From Patescibacteria group bacterium (GTDB lineage: Bacteria > Patescibacteriota > Gracilibacteria > Peribacterales > Peribacteraceae), in the NCBI GenBank assembly GCA_018818235.1, contig JAHISE010000098.1:1-31619 (forward strand): 31,619 bases of DNA, written 5' to 3'. Positions 1 to 7,157 of this stretch are shown piece after piece. The first letter of the stretch is position 1. Each line of letters begins with the position of its first letter. Both the position numbers and the translations under genes were made by a program. The notes under the pieces were generated by a model. The model searched no databases. It was not told where the DNA came from and saw nothing but the letters and a program-made list of their open reading frames with translations.

Positions 1-55
1 CATTTATAAAAGTGAGCATAGAATGAGTTTGATTTAAGTCCTTCCCATTTAAAAT

Positions 56-502
56 ATGAAATTCTGTTTACCAAAAACATCAATACAAATTGCATCAACT
101 CTTATTCGCATTAGCTTTGGTTTTTCACTTTTGTTTGTTGGTCTTGCTCACTACATGACTTTCGAAGCCTTTAAAATGGTTGCGGCAGGAGGTCTTGGAG
201 GGCTGGAATTCCTCGGAATTTTTTGGGCGTACATTATGCCCGCTTTAATGATATTGGGTGGTGCGTTATATGTAATTGGAAAATATGACGAAATCGCCGC
301 ATGGACAACAGGTCTGGCTCTTGGCTCTATCCCTGTGGGGATGCTGCTAAAGTCGGTTGTTTCGCTTGAGTCACTTGTAGATATGATGCCGATGGCGATT
401 AATGCATTTATATGGCTGATTGTGTTTTATATTGTTGTTAAGTCGAGTAGTTGTGAGGGATGTTGTAAAAAAATGGAGCAGATTAGTGAAGACGGTAATT
501 AA
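56..502 (+). CDS. DoxX-like small integral membrane protein
   Basis: This 148-aa protein has about four hydrophobic segments (roughly residues 15-35, 50-72, 82-100 and 108-127) and a short cysteine/lysine-rich cytoplasmic tail containing CEGCC. The first helix begins with an RISFGFSLLFVGLAH stretch, which resembles the opening helix of the DoxX/DoxD family. Members of that family are four-helix membrane proteins, some linked to redox or thiosulfate metabolism, but no substrate can be assigned here. A TAAAAT box directly abuts the ATG and no Shine-Dalgarno sequence is visible. The gene is convergent with clpP, and the gap between them holds a heptad inverted repeat. Family assignment is moderate and rests on topology and helix 1; function is unknown. 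Confidence 0.6.
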   Translation: MKFCLPKTSIQIASTLIRISFGFSLLFVGLAHYMTFEAFKMVAAGGLGGLEFLGIFWAYIMPALMILGGALYVIGKYDEIAAWTTGLALGSIPVGMLLKSVVSLESLVDMMPMAINAFIWLIVFYIVVKSSSCEGCCKKMEQISEDGN

Positions 503-512
503 GAATATTGGC

Positions 513-630
513 GGTCACTGGTCACTGGTCACTAGTCGCTGGTCAATAACATCGCGACCAGCGACTAGTGACAAGCGACCCTCCTTCGTTCGCTGCGGCG
601 AACTTCGGACGGGCAGGCCAGTGACCGTCC
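513..630. repeat. Inverted repeat of GTCACTG-type heptads between convergent genes
   Basis: The left arm (513-545) is a run of degenerate heptamers (GTCACTG, GTCACTA, GTCGCTG). The right arm starts at about 555 and is its reverse complement. The right arm is interrupted at about 581-618 by a GC-rich 37-bp palindromic insert (TTCGC-TGCG-GCGAA core), after which CCAGTGACC completes the arm. The element lies between DoxX and clpP, which converge, so it could act as a bidirectional terminator. Related copies occur at about 4331, 13233, 17145, 19113 and 28783. Confidence 0.85.
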
Positions 631-641
631 GTTGCCTTATT

Positions 642-1277
642 CTACTTAACCACTTTATCTATCAACCCATACTTCAGCGCCTCCTCTGCGGTCATAAAAT
701 TGTCTCTTTCGGTATCATTGGCGACTTTATTTAATTTCTGACCGGTATGGTTTGCAATCATTTTATTAAGCAGATTCTTGGTCTTTATAATGTGGTCTGC
801 GTGTATAGCAATATCGGTAGCCTGCCCTTCCGTACCCCCCAAAGGTTGATGAATCATAACTTCGGCATGTTCCAAGGCATAACGTTTACCCTTGGCACCT
901 CCGGTTAGAATGATAGCTCCACCGCTTGCAGCAATACCCAAACAAACAGTAGATACATCAGGCTTTATATGTTGCATTGTGTCGTACATCGCCAGTGTGG
1001 ATGTAACCTGTCCTCCGGGAGAGTTAACGTACATTGTTATATCCTTTTTGGGATCCTCCTTTTCCAAAAACAGGAGCTGAGCAATTATCGAGTTTGCAAT
1101 GTCATCATTAATAACAGTTCCGAGGAAAATAATTCGCTCCTCCAAAAGACGTGAATAGATGTCGTATGCTCTTTCACCGTTTTGAGATTTTTCTATAACT
1201 GTTGGAATTATCATATTCTTAGGTTGTGTGTAACCATGAGGAATATTTTTTGCGATTGAAACTAGATCGGAGTGCAT
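642..1277 (-). CDS. clpP: ATP-dependent Clp protease proteolytic subunit ClpP
   Basis: ClpP is the serine peptidase of the Clp complex, a tetradecameric barrel fed by ClpX or ClpC/ClpA in the cytoplasm. The 211-aa product is of normal family length. The core reads ERAYDIYSRLLEERIIFLG, then NSPGGQVTSTLAMYDT. The nucleophile is Ser118 in GIAASGGA, with His143 (MIHQPLGG) and Asp192 (TERDNF) completing the triad. The usual AASMGA is AASGGA here, a mild variant. Met22 (MIIPTVIEKS) is a common family start position, so the first 21 residues may be a propeptide or an over-extension. A TATTAT box about 26 nt upstream on the minus strand is a plausible -10. The gene is divergent from miaA. Confidence 0.97.
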   Translation of the reverse strand: MHSDLVSIAKNIPHGYTQPKNMIIPTVIEKSQNGERAYDIYSRLLEERIIFLGTVINDDIANSIIAQLLFLEKEDPKKDITMYVNSPGGQVTSTLAMYDTMQHIKPDVSTVCLGIAASGGAIILTGGAKGKRYALEHAEVMIHQPLGGTEGQATDIAIHADHIIKTKNLLNKMIANHTGQKLNKVANDTERDNFMTAEEALKYGLIDKVVK

Positions 1278-1437
1278 GTGGGGTTGGGTTAAATTTCATC
1301 TATATAATAGCAGTTTTTGGCTTGATCAGGCAGTTCTCATAATTTTTGAATGTTGTAGAAGAAGAAAATGTTATGTATTTATAACATTTTAAGTTAACTG
1401 GTTTCTGGTTGCTAGTTTCTGGTTTATCCTAGGAACA
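1278..1437. promoter_or_regulatory. clpP-miaA divergent intergenic region
   Basis: This region separates the divergent clpP and miaA start codons. On the minus strand TATTAT/TATATA (about 1299-1308) is a likely clpP -10. Just before miaA a single, unpaired array of CTGGTTT-type heptads occupies about 1398-1425. It resembles one arm of the inverted-repeat elements seen elsewhere in the window. No Shine-Dalgarno sequence is evident before either gene. Confidence 0.5.
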
Positions 1438-2391
1438 ATGAGTATTGAATCAAGTCAGCTAATTGTAATCCTAGGCCCAACGGCAAGCGGTAAAACAGGC
1501 TATTCAATCAAGCTTGCAAAAGAAATTGGCAATGCAGAAATTGTAAATGCGGATTCACGTCAGCTTTACCGTTATCTTGATATTGGAACAGCTAAGATCA
1601 CAAAGGAAGAAATGGAAGGGGTGCCGCATCATTTAATTGATGTGTTGGATCCCGATGAAGAGGTGAGTGTTGGGTGGTATCAGAACGAAGCAACTCGGAT
1701 TATTTCAGAGATTAAAGAGCGGGGGAATGTTCCAATTCTGGTTGGTGGTTCGATGTTATATATAAGTTCAATTACAGATGGGCTGAGTATGGCACCAACA
1801 GCATCTAAAGAACTTAGAAATATATTAATTAATGAATATAATAAGGATGAAGGAGTCAGTCTACACAACAGACTCAAAGAGATAGATCCGGAGGCAGCCG
1901 AGAGGATTCATAGAAACAATAAACCGAGGTTGGTCAGGGCGGTTGAGATTTATGAATTGACCAAAACTTCAAGGTCAGACACATTCGAGGAATCTGAATT
2001 GAGGCCCAGAGAAGGTCAGGTTAATGAGGATATGAAGATTATTGGAATAAAAGTACCACGCGAAGAACTGGTTGAAAGAATAAATCGCAGAACTTCGGAA
2101 ATGATTAAAAATGGATGGGTCGAAGAGGTTAGGGGACTGCTAGAGAAAGGATATAAATACAAAGATCCCGGAATGAAGAGTTGTGGATACCGGGAAATTA
2201 TTAATGCAATAAATTCAGATATTGCCGTAGAGACGCCCTGCGGGGCGTCTCTAATAGAAACAATAGCAGCAAAAACGCGTCAATACGCACGGAGGCAGGT
2301 CTGTTGGTGGCGAAATGATAGACGTATTAGTTGGATTAACTATGGGAAAGTGGCTTGCCATCCGAAGTCGAAGCGACCTGCAAGACCTTAA
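1438..2391 (+). CDS. miaA: tRNA dimethylallyltransferase MiaA with palindrome-derived insert
   Basis: MiaA transfers a dimethylallyl group to N6 of A37 in tRNAs that read UNN codons. The P-loop GPTASGKT is at residues 13-20, followed by the family block NADSRQLYRYLDIGTAK and the PHHLIDVLDPDE region. The C-terminal block TRQYARRQVCWWRND is present. Length (317 aa) is normal. Just before that block a perfect 11-bp-arm palindrome (2228-2253) is read in frame as roughly ETPCGASL and appears to be inserted coding DNA. The last residues (HPKSKRPARP) come from another repeat-like sequence (CCATCC...CGAAGCG) that reappears inverted at about 2427-2443. Catalytic motifs are intact, so the enzyme is probably functional. 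Confidence 0.96.
   Translation: MSIESSQLIVILGPTASGKTGYSIKLAKEIGNAEIVNADSRQLYRYLDIGTAKITKEEMEGVPHHLIDVLDPDEEVSVGWYQNEATRIISEIKERGNVPILVGGSMLYISSITDGLSMAPTASKELRNILINEYNKDEGVSLHNRLKEIDPEAAERIHRNNKPRLVRAVEIYELTKTSRSDTFEESELRPREGQVNEDMKIIGIKVPREELVERINRRTSEMIKNGWVEEVRGLLEKGYKYKDPGMKSCGYREIINAINSDIAVETPCGASLIETIAAKTRQYARRQVCWWRNDRRISWINYGKVACHPKSKRPARP
2228..2253. repeat. Perfect palindrome inserted in the miaA coding sequence
   Basis: The arms are TAGAGACGCCC and GGGCGTCTCTA (11 bp) with a TGCG loop. It is far more GC-rich than its surroundings and is translated in frame within miaA. Confidence 0.85.
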
Positions 2392-2801
2392 ACAATTGAA
2401 CCCGTAGGGCTTCTTTTAGTTTGCTACGCTTCGCGAAGGATGGTGGAGGGGGGATGAGAGGATTAGGTGGCAAGGTTGATCTCATCTTTTGCTTCCCTCC
2501 CAGGTCTTCCCTCTCCCTCTCTCCCCTTGGTCTCCCTCTCCCCCGGCCCCTCTCCCGAGGGGAGAGGGGAGCTCTGTCATTGGAGAATTCATAGTTTGTT
2601 ATCTTACAATATTGTAGAAATCAGTGTTTGTTATCTCCTTTTGCGACGTCCCCCCCCTCCCCTCGGGAGAGGGGCCGGGGGAGAGGGGCTACTTCGGGAG
2701 AGGGGGCCAGGGGGAGAGGGAAGACAAGTGGAGAGGGGATAAATATAACTTAATAAAAAAAGAACCCAATTCAGGGACACGGTTCAGTACTTCCAATAAC
2801 A
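2392..2801. repeat. GC-rich inverted repeat element in a 410-bp gene-free gap
   Basis: The gap lies between miaA and a convergent hypothetical gene and contains no supported gene. About 2491-2575 is pyrimidine-rich (CTTCCCTCTCCC..., CCCCCGGCCCCTCTCCCGAGG). About 2645-2740 is its reverse complement, giving arms of about 85-95 bp around an AT-rich centre of about 70 bp (2576-2644). Each arm can also fold on itself (CCCCTCTCCC/GGGAGAGGGG). No open reading frame makes sense here. It resembles a MITE-like element without a transposase. I did not find clear flanking duplications. Confidence 0.75.
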
Positions 2802-3194
2802 TCAAGCAATCCTCCTCTCTACCTTGTCATCCGACTCTGCAGCAGCATCTCTGAAAGCACTGATGGTTTTGTCTGCAAGTTCTTTATCAAGCTGTGCGAT
2901 TGCTTTTGGATCTGTTGTTGCTTGAAGCTGTTTTTTATACCATGCGGTTGCTTCTTGCATCAGTCGCCATGCCTTATGACCCTCATCAAGGAAAGCAATA
3001 ACAGGATCCTTTTCTCCTTTGAAGGTTTCACGGACAATATTGTCGGTGCGGGCATTTCCTGAATTATCAATCACTTTTAGCCTTTCTTTTGCTATTTGTT
3101 CAAGATTCTTCTTAACATCGGCATCCGCAACCTTCTCCTTTTTGCGAGGATCATTTTTCTCTTCGTCGCCGTGTAGGATTTCTATATCTGACAT
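2802..3194 (-). CDS. Hypothetical charged protein, 130 aa
   Basis: I do not recognise this family. The protein is highly charged and soluble, with no membrane segment or signal peptide. The first 45 residues are lysine- and aspartate-rich and probably disordered. Residues about 65-125 (VIAFLDEGHKAWRLMQEATA and onward) look helical. It ends in TGA, which shows TGA is a normal stop in this organism. The gene sits 8 bp downstream of the 3203-3595 gene on the same strand, so the two are probably one transcript. Their similar size and composition suggest a joint function, but this is inference. Confidence 0.75.
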   Translation of the reverse strand: MSDIEILHGDEEKNDPRKKEKVADADVKKNLEQIAKERLKVIDNSGNARTDNIVRETFKGEKDPVIAFLDEGHKAWRLMQEATAWYKKQLQATTDPKAIAQLDKELADKTISAFRDAAAESDDKVERRIA

Positions 3195-3202
3195 ATATAT
3201 TA

Positions 3203-3595
3203 TTAGAACTTAAATACATCCGCATGTTCTTCTATACGTTGTTTCGTCTGCCACAATTGCTCCACCATTGTTTCCAGATGAGGGGACTCGTCCGGAGTCT
3301 CGGTTGATTTCCAGAACTCATATATCAAACGGATCTGGTGAGCAAGATTAGAAAGTGACAAATCAGTTTTATCTTTCCATTCTTCCTCAAGCTTTTCATA
3401 AACATCCTGATTCAGAAAAGTTTGTGAGTTCATAGGATCAATCTCACCATTATCAATAAGCTTGATAACACTTTCAACAAACTCTTTGTGCTCTTTACTC
3501 ATATCTCCGGCGAGAGCCGTTCCTACCTTTTTATGTTTTTTGTCTGAAACCTTGCCTTGATGGGCAGCCATGGTTGAATGGAAGTCGTCTGTCAT
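3203..3595 (-). CDS. Hypothetical helical protein, 130 aa
   Basis: Family not recognised. The product is cytoplasmic, predicted largely helical and acidic at its C-terminus (SPHLETMVEQLWQTKQRIEE). Its N-terminus is basic and low in structure (KVSDKKHKKVGTA). It is the first gene of a two-gene unit with the 2802-3194 gene (8-bp spacing). Upstream, at about 3640-3680, lies a single-arm array of short degenerate repeats (CCAATTAG, CCAATTGC, TAATTGCT). Start chosen at ATG 3595. No Shine-Dalgarno sequence is visible. Confidence 0.75.
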   Translation of the reverse strand: MTDDFHSTMAAHQGKVSDKKHKKVGTALAGDMSKEHKEFVESVIKLIDNGEIDPMNSQTFLNQDVYEKLEEEWKDKTDLSLSNLAHQIRLIYEFWKSTETPDESPHLETMVEQLWQTKQRIEEHADVFKF

Positions 3596-3689
3596 TGATT
3601 GTATTATAGCGGTTTTGTGATGAATATTCTATTGCATATTGGATGCTAAATGCCAATTAGCCAATTGCTAATTGCTCTAAGTAAAGGCA

Positions 3690-3718
3690 TTGTCAAACTA
3701 AGCATAAGATTGTATAAT
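3690..3718 (+). promoter_or_regulatory. Consensus sigma70-type promoter, near-leaderless
   Basis: The -35 is TTGTCA (3690-3695) and the -10 is TATAAT (3713-3718), with a 17-bp spacer. The expected start of transcription at about 3725 lies only about 5 nt before the ATG at 3730, so the mRNA is nearly leaderless and cannot carry a Shine-Dalgarno site. Confidence 0.85.
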
Positions 3719-3729
3719 AATACTACACA

Positions 3730-4323
3730 ATGTACATCCCAACACTAACAAACGGATTTAAGCATTTCGCCCATACGCATGACGATTTACCTGCATTTCA
3801 TGCAGGATACTTGGTATTAACACTTATTGCAGCTGCAATGTTTAATCTGGGAGTGTTCGGACTTCTGATATTTATTCACATGTTGCTTGATTTATTCAAG
3901 TATAGGGAAGTGCATGGTTTTGGATGGAAACTTACTTTTGAGGGGATAGTCAGAGAAAGTCTGTTGGATGTAACTCTACTTATGATAGGACTTGTATTTT
4001 CTGTTTATCTTCATCATTCAATAGCATTTCCCGGAATCAGCGGAGCGATGCGAGCAGAAATTACAGTCATTAGGATGTTTGGAACTCTTATACCAAAAAT
4101 GAAGATACTGCATAACTTCCTAAAAATTATCGCACATGTACGTCACTATCTTGATCATGCGCATCCTCATATAAGAAAGCACTGGAGTACTGTTGATAGA
4201 GTTTGTTTCTGGACATTGAGTTTTTGTTCGTTCCTGATTTTGTTCTCTGCACCGATATTGAATGTGGGGTATGAGAAGATAGGGGAAATATTGAGATTGG
4301 AACTTATTCCATGGATTATTTAG
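3730..4323 (+). CDS. Hypothetical polytopic membrane protein, 197 aa
   Basis: Family not recognised. Hydrophobic segments lie at about residues 27-55, 76-95 and 160-185, with a weaker segment around 100-125, so three or four membrane spans are likely. A histidine-rich loop is notable: HNFLKIIAHVRHYLDHAHPH spans about residues 128-148, and the N-terminus adds FKHFAHTHDD. These histidines could bind metal or heme, but nothing proves it. The gene has its own consensus promoter immediately upstream and is convergent with the tsaE fusion gene. Confidence 0.8.
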   Translation: MYIPTLTNGFKHFAHTHDDLPAFHAGYLVLTLIAAAMFNLGVFGLLIFIHMLLDLFKYREVHGFGWKLTFEGIVRESLLDVTLLMIGLVFSVYLHHSIAFPGISGAMRAEITVIRMFGTLIPKMKILHNFLKIIAHVRHYLDHAHPHIRKHWSTVDRVCFWTLSFCSFLILFSAPILNVGYEKIGEILRLELIPWII

Positions 4324-4330
4324 AATTAGG

Positions 4331-4412
4331 GGTCACTGGTCATACCCAAAGGGCACCTGTCGGCTGGTCGCTAGTCACTTGTCATTTTGGCATTAGACCA
4401 GTGACTAGTGAC
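4331..4412. repeat. GTCACTG-type heptad inverted repeat with an internal insert
   Basis: GGTCACTGGTC begins the left arm, an unrelated stretch (about 4343-4362) interrupts it, and TGGTCGCTAGTCACTTGTC resumes. The right arm (about 4395-4412, GACCAGTGACTAGTGAC) is complementary. It lies between convergent genes and is the second copy of the family in which an arm carries a foreign insert. Confidence 0.75.
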
Positions 4413-4440
4413 ACTCAAGAGATTGATGAGCTTGTAGAAT

Positions 4441-5439
4441 TTAATGTAACAACTCCTCCTCTATCCCTTTACTAATCTCGTACCACCTTGTTGCGAACTC
4501 CGTCTCCTTACCTCCCGCATACCTTTCCCTGAAGTCAGCAAATCTTTCTTCCAAAGAAACAACTTTAGTCATCACAACTCTTTTATCGGCGTAAAAAAGG
4601 ATCTTTTGCTCAATTGTCATATTGGGTGGGTTCTCGACATTCAATCCGTGGCTTTCCACTATTTGTGCAATCTGAGGATAACCTTTTTCTCTAATAACCA
4701 TTGCGCAGACAGTTTCGTGTGTATGTCCCTTGTACTTATTAATCCATTCATTCCAAAGATTTAGCACTTCCTGCGGTTGTTCTCTGTTACCGCTTGATGA
4801 TCCGAATCTAAAATCAATAAAACGCATCAGATCATGAAGTTGAGCTGATCTTTTGACTGCAAGTGGCCTGACAATTACTCCTTTAACAATGAGTTTTCTG
4901 CTGAGCTCTTCGGCAAAGTTTGCAACTGCATCACAATGCTGAGCAATATGTTCGGGTAGTTTCATTTCGGATCTCCAGTTTTCGATATCTTCGCGGGAGG
5001 GTAGGGGGATATCATTGAATTCGATTTCTAGATTTCTACCTTTGTCACATTCATCATCCAACTTGATTACTAGATGGGGATAGTCGATGTTAGCGGATAT
5101 TCTCTCTCCCCATTCTATACAGCGGATTCCATCGTGATTATCGGATGATTCAGCGATCTCTTGAGCTTGCTGCTCAGTTAATCTGTAACAGTCCAAATGA
5201 AGCAATTCTCCATGTTTAAGAGTCTGATATCGCTGTTCCAATGCGTATGTCGGGCTTGTTAGATGTTGTGAGATGCCTAATTTCTTGGCAAAACCCTGCA
5301 GAAAAGTCGTTTTACCGGCTCCAAGATCACCTTTAAGGATAATGGTTACAGGGAGGCTATATAAGGAATGAGCCAAGCTTTTGCCTGCTAATTGGGTCTT
5401 TTTAGCATCCGGCAGCCAAAGTTGGGCAATATCAGTCAT
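4441..5439 (-). CDS. tsaE: TsaE (t6A synthesis ATPase) fused to a C-terminal HD-domain hydrolase
   Basis: The N-terminal half (about residues 1-150) is TsaE, the ATPase that supports TsaB/TsaD in making threonylcarbamoyladenosine at A37 of ANN-decoding tRNAs. It has the Walker A motif GDLGAGKTT (37-45), SPTYALEQRY (62-71), the HLDCYRL motif (81-87) and the IEWGERI motif (108-114). Stand-alone TsaE is normally about 150 aa. Here a further 180 residues follow that look like an HD-superfamily phosphohydrolase: His168, His202-Asp203 (QLHDLMRF), His239/His241 and Asp285 (FYADKRV). The start ATG at 5439 overlaps the -35 box of the divergent M23 gene. The HD substrate is unknown. TsaE identity is secure and the HD assignment rests on motif order. 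Confidence 0.92.
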   Translation of the reverse strand: MTDIAQLWLPDAKKTQLAGKSLAHSLYSLPVTIILKGDLGAGKTTFLQGFAKKLGISQHLTSPTYALEQRYQTLKHGELLHLDCYRLTEQQAQEIAESSDNHDGIRCIEWGERISANIDYPHLVIKLDDECDKGRNLEIEFNDIPLPSREDIENWRSEMKLPEHIAQHCDAVANFAEELSRKLIVKGVIVRPLAVKRSAQLHDLMRFIDFRFGSSSGNREQPQEVLNLWNEWINKYKGHTHETVCAMVIREKGYPQIAQIVESHGLNVENPPNMTIEQKILFYADKRVVMTKVVSLEERFADFRERYAGGKETEFATRWYEISKGIEEELLH

Positions 5440-5467
5440 TGACTCGAATAGAAAGAAATGTTATAAT
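5439..5467 (+). promoter_or_regulatory. Consensus promoter of the M23 peptidase gene
   Basis: TTGACT (5439-5444), a 17-bp spacer and TATAAT (5462-5467) are followed by an ATG at 5493, giving a leader of about 19 nt. The -35 hexamer shares bases with the tsaE start codon on the other strand, so the divergent genes share control DNA. This also shows that the in-frame TTG at 5439 is not a start codon. Confidence 0.85.
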
Positions 5468-5492
5468 ATTACTAGAAATACAAATAATAAAT

Positions 5493-7028
5493 ATGCACCT
5501 CAGATCACGCAAGAAAATAGGGTTCAAGCTCCTTAGTCTTCATAAGAAGAAGGAGCCGCATGCATTCCACTATCTTAAACAGAGAGCTTCTTTTTTGATT
5601 GCAGCTTTTTCTCTTGTTGCCTTTGTAACGGGGAATATGGTTGGTCAGCATGGTTGGTATGCGTTCTGGAAATCGGTAATGGGCAAGGTTGATGATAGCC
5701 TTATTGTATACACGGGAACAGTTTCTCCAATAGATAAGGTTCCGGATTACACCAAGTGGGCACAGTACGGAGGAAACATACAAGATCATACTTTCAGACA
5801 GGTTCCAAGCGAAGTGCTGGTAAGTGTTCCAAGATATCAATCGTCCATTCAAAGAAATGTTGATGCTTTGCATGGTGCCGGTAGCAGTACCTATTCCGTC
5901 AGCTATCTTGGATCATATTCTTCAGGAGCCGAAGGTACCGGAAGTCATCCTGCAGTTGATATCAGAGCTCCAATCGGAACACCTGTAAGATCCATTGCAA
6001 ATGGAGTAGTGGAAAAAGTTGATGAAAACGGTGGTTTTGGAAAGGTGGTGGTAATCAGACATCCAAATGTTCCTGATCCTGCCAGACCGGACAAAACAAC
6101 TACTCTATATTCTTCGTACGCTCACTTAAGTGCAATATATGTTACGGAAGGTACAGTAGTTCATAAGGGTGAATACATTGCCGATAGCGGACAAACAGGC
6201 TTTGCCTCCGGACCACATCTTCATTTCCAGATAGACAGGGAAGAGGCACCATGGCATCCGTATTGGCCATTTACCGGAGCGGAAGCAAGCAGAGAAGGGA
6301 TGTCACTTACGGAAGGAGTTGATAGAGGATTGTTCCAGTCACGAATATATATCTATACGGTAAACCCGATGTTATATGTTCAGGCAAATTACACTCCGGT
6401 TGAGATGACAATTGCAAAGGCAGATGTAAAAGAGGAAACCAATACTAATGTAATAACTGATACTGTTAAAAAAGTAGTTATGACAGTTGCCGATAGGAGA
6501 GCGCAAAGAGTAGCAAGGCTTCAGGCACGTCGTGATGAGCGAATAAGAATTCGGCTTGCAAGACGTCAGGAGCTTGATGAAGTTGTTGTTCTAAATACAG
6601 AACCGCAGCAGATCAAAGTTGATGAACCCGAAGAAACAAAAACTCATGAGCCTGTTATCAAGAGTACGGAAACAGTTGCATCTGCTTCTAATGATCCTGT
6701 AGAAATTGAGAGCATGCTTTCCAGTGACGTAGCCTCCATTGATATTCGACATGACAGAGAATTCACCGGACGTGAGTGGGAGAAACTGACACTGGTGTTG
6801 CTCGATGAGAAGGGCAATCCGGTTATCAATCCTAAAAACGTATCTGATATACATCTTAAGGCAGTATACGGATCTGTCGAATTTAATCCTCCCGTAGTCT
6901 CGCAGCTTGATTTTTCCGAAGGCGAAGCTGTGGTTCAGATGTTACCACGTGGAAATAGAACGGTGGTAATTCAGGCGATGCCATTCAGTTTAATCAGTGC
7001 GCCGATGAGGTATATGGGGGGTAGGTGA
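5493..7028 (+). CDS. Membrane-anchored LytM/M23-family metallopeptidase with C-terminal Ig-like domain
   Basis: This 511-aa protein has a basic N-terminus, one membrane anchor at about residues 32-48 and then an extracytoplasmic LytM domain. The zinc and catalytic residues are visible: His152 and Asp156 (HPAVD), His211 (SYAHLS) and His242/His244 (GPHLHF). M23 enzymes cut peptidoglycan cross-bridges or act as scaffolds. Residues about 320-390 are rich in arginine, alanine and glutamate and probably helical (RRAQRVARLQARRDERIR). The last 100 residues look like a beta-sandwich, Ig-like domain (REWEKLTLVLLDEKGNPVIN). I chose ATG 5493 over upstream TTG 5439 because the latter is the promoter -35. 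A role in wall remodelling or surface attachment is likely. Confidence 0.9.
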   Translation: MHLRSRKKIGFKLLSLHKKKEPHAFHYLKQRASFLIAAFSLVAFVTGNMVGQHGWYAFWKSVMGKVDDSLIVYTGTVSPIDKVPDYTKWAQYGGNIQDHTFRQVPSEVLVSVPRYQSSIQRNVDALHGAGSSTYSVSYLGSYSSGAEGTGSHPAVDIRAPIGTPVRSIANGVVEKVDENGGFGKVVVIRHPNVPDPARPDKTTTLYSSYAHLSAIYVTEGTVVHKGEYIADSGQTGFASGPHLHFQIDREEAPWHPYWPFTGAEASREGMSLTEGVDRGLFQSRIYIYTVNPMLYVQANYTPVEMTIAKADVKEETNTNVITDTVKKVVMTVADRRAQRVARLQARRDERIRIRLARRQELDEVVVLNTEPQQIKVDEPEETKTHEPVIKSTETVASASNDPVEIESMLSSDVASIDIRHDREFTGREWEKLTLVLLDEKGNPVINPKNVSDIHLKAVYGSVEFNPPVVSQLDFSEGEAVVQMLPRGNRTVVIQAMPFSLISAPMRYMGGR

Positions 7029-7033
7029 AAAGT

Positions 7034-7139
7034 TCTGAACCGCAGATAACGCAGATGGCGCAGATAACGCAGATATCCTCAGACAAAGAAACAGGCTGAT
7101 ATTACAAATCTGCGTGCACTGCGCAATCTGTGGTTCAGA
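7034..7139. repeat. Inverted repeat with CGCAGATAA-type nonamer arms
   Basis: The left arm (about 7034-7073) contains four degenerate 9-mers (CGCAGATAA, CGCAGATGG and similar) and starts CTGAACCGCAGAT. The right arm (about 7107-7138) ends with ATCTGTGGTTCAG. It lies just after the M23 stop codon and, before the neighbouring insertion occurred, would have filled the gap between two convergent genes. Confidence 0.75.
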
Positions 7140-7157
7140 CAAATGAGGTTCAGACAA

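Noticed and set aside
420..734. 104-aa reading frame across the DoxX end and the repeat
   Set aside because: It runs through a heptad inverted repeat and into clpP on the other strand; a shadow.
2467..2854. 91-aa and 76-aa reading frames in the GC-rich element
   Set aside because: Low-complexity Pro/Gly/Ser translation of an inverted repeat; not protein-like.
5439..5492. TTG at 5439 as the M23 peptidase start
   Set aside because: The TTG is the -35 box of a consensus promoter; the -10 and the ATG at 5493 follow.
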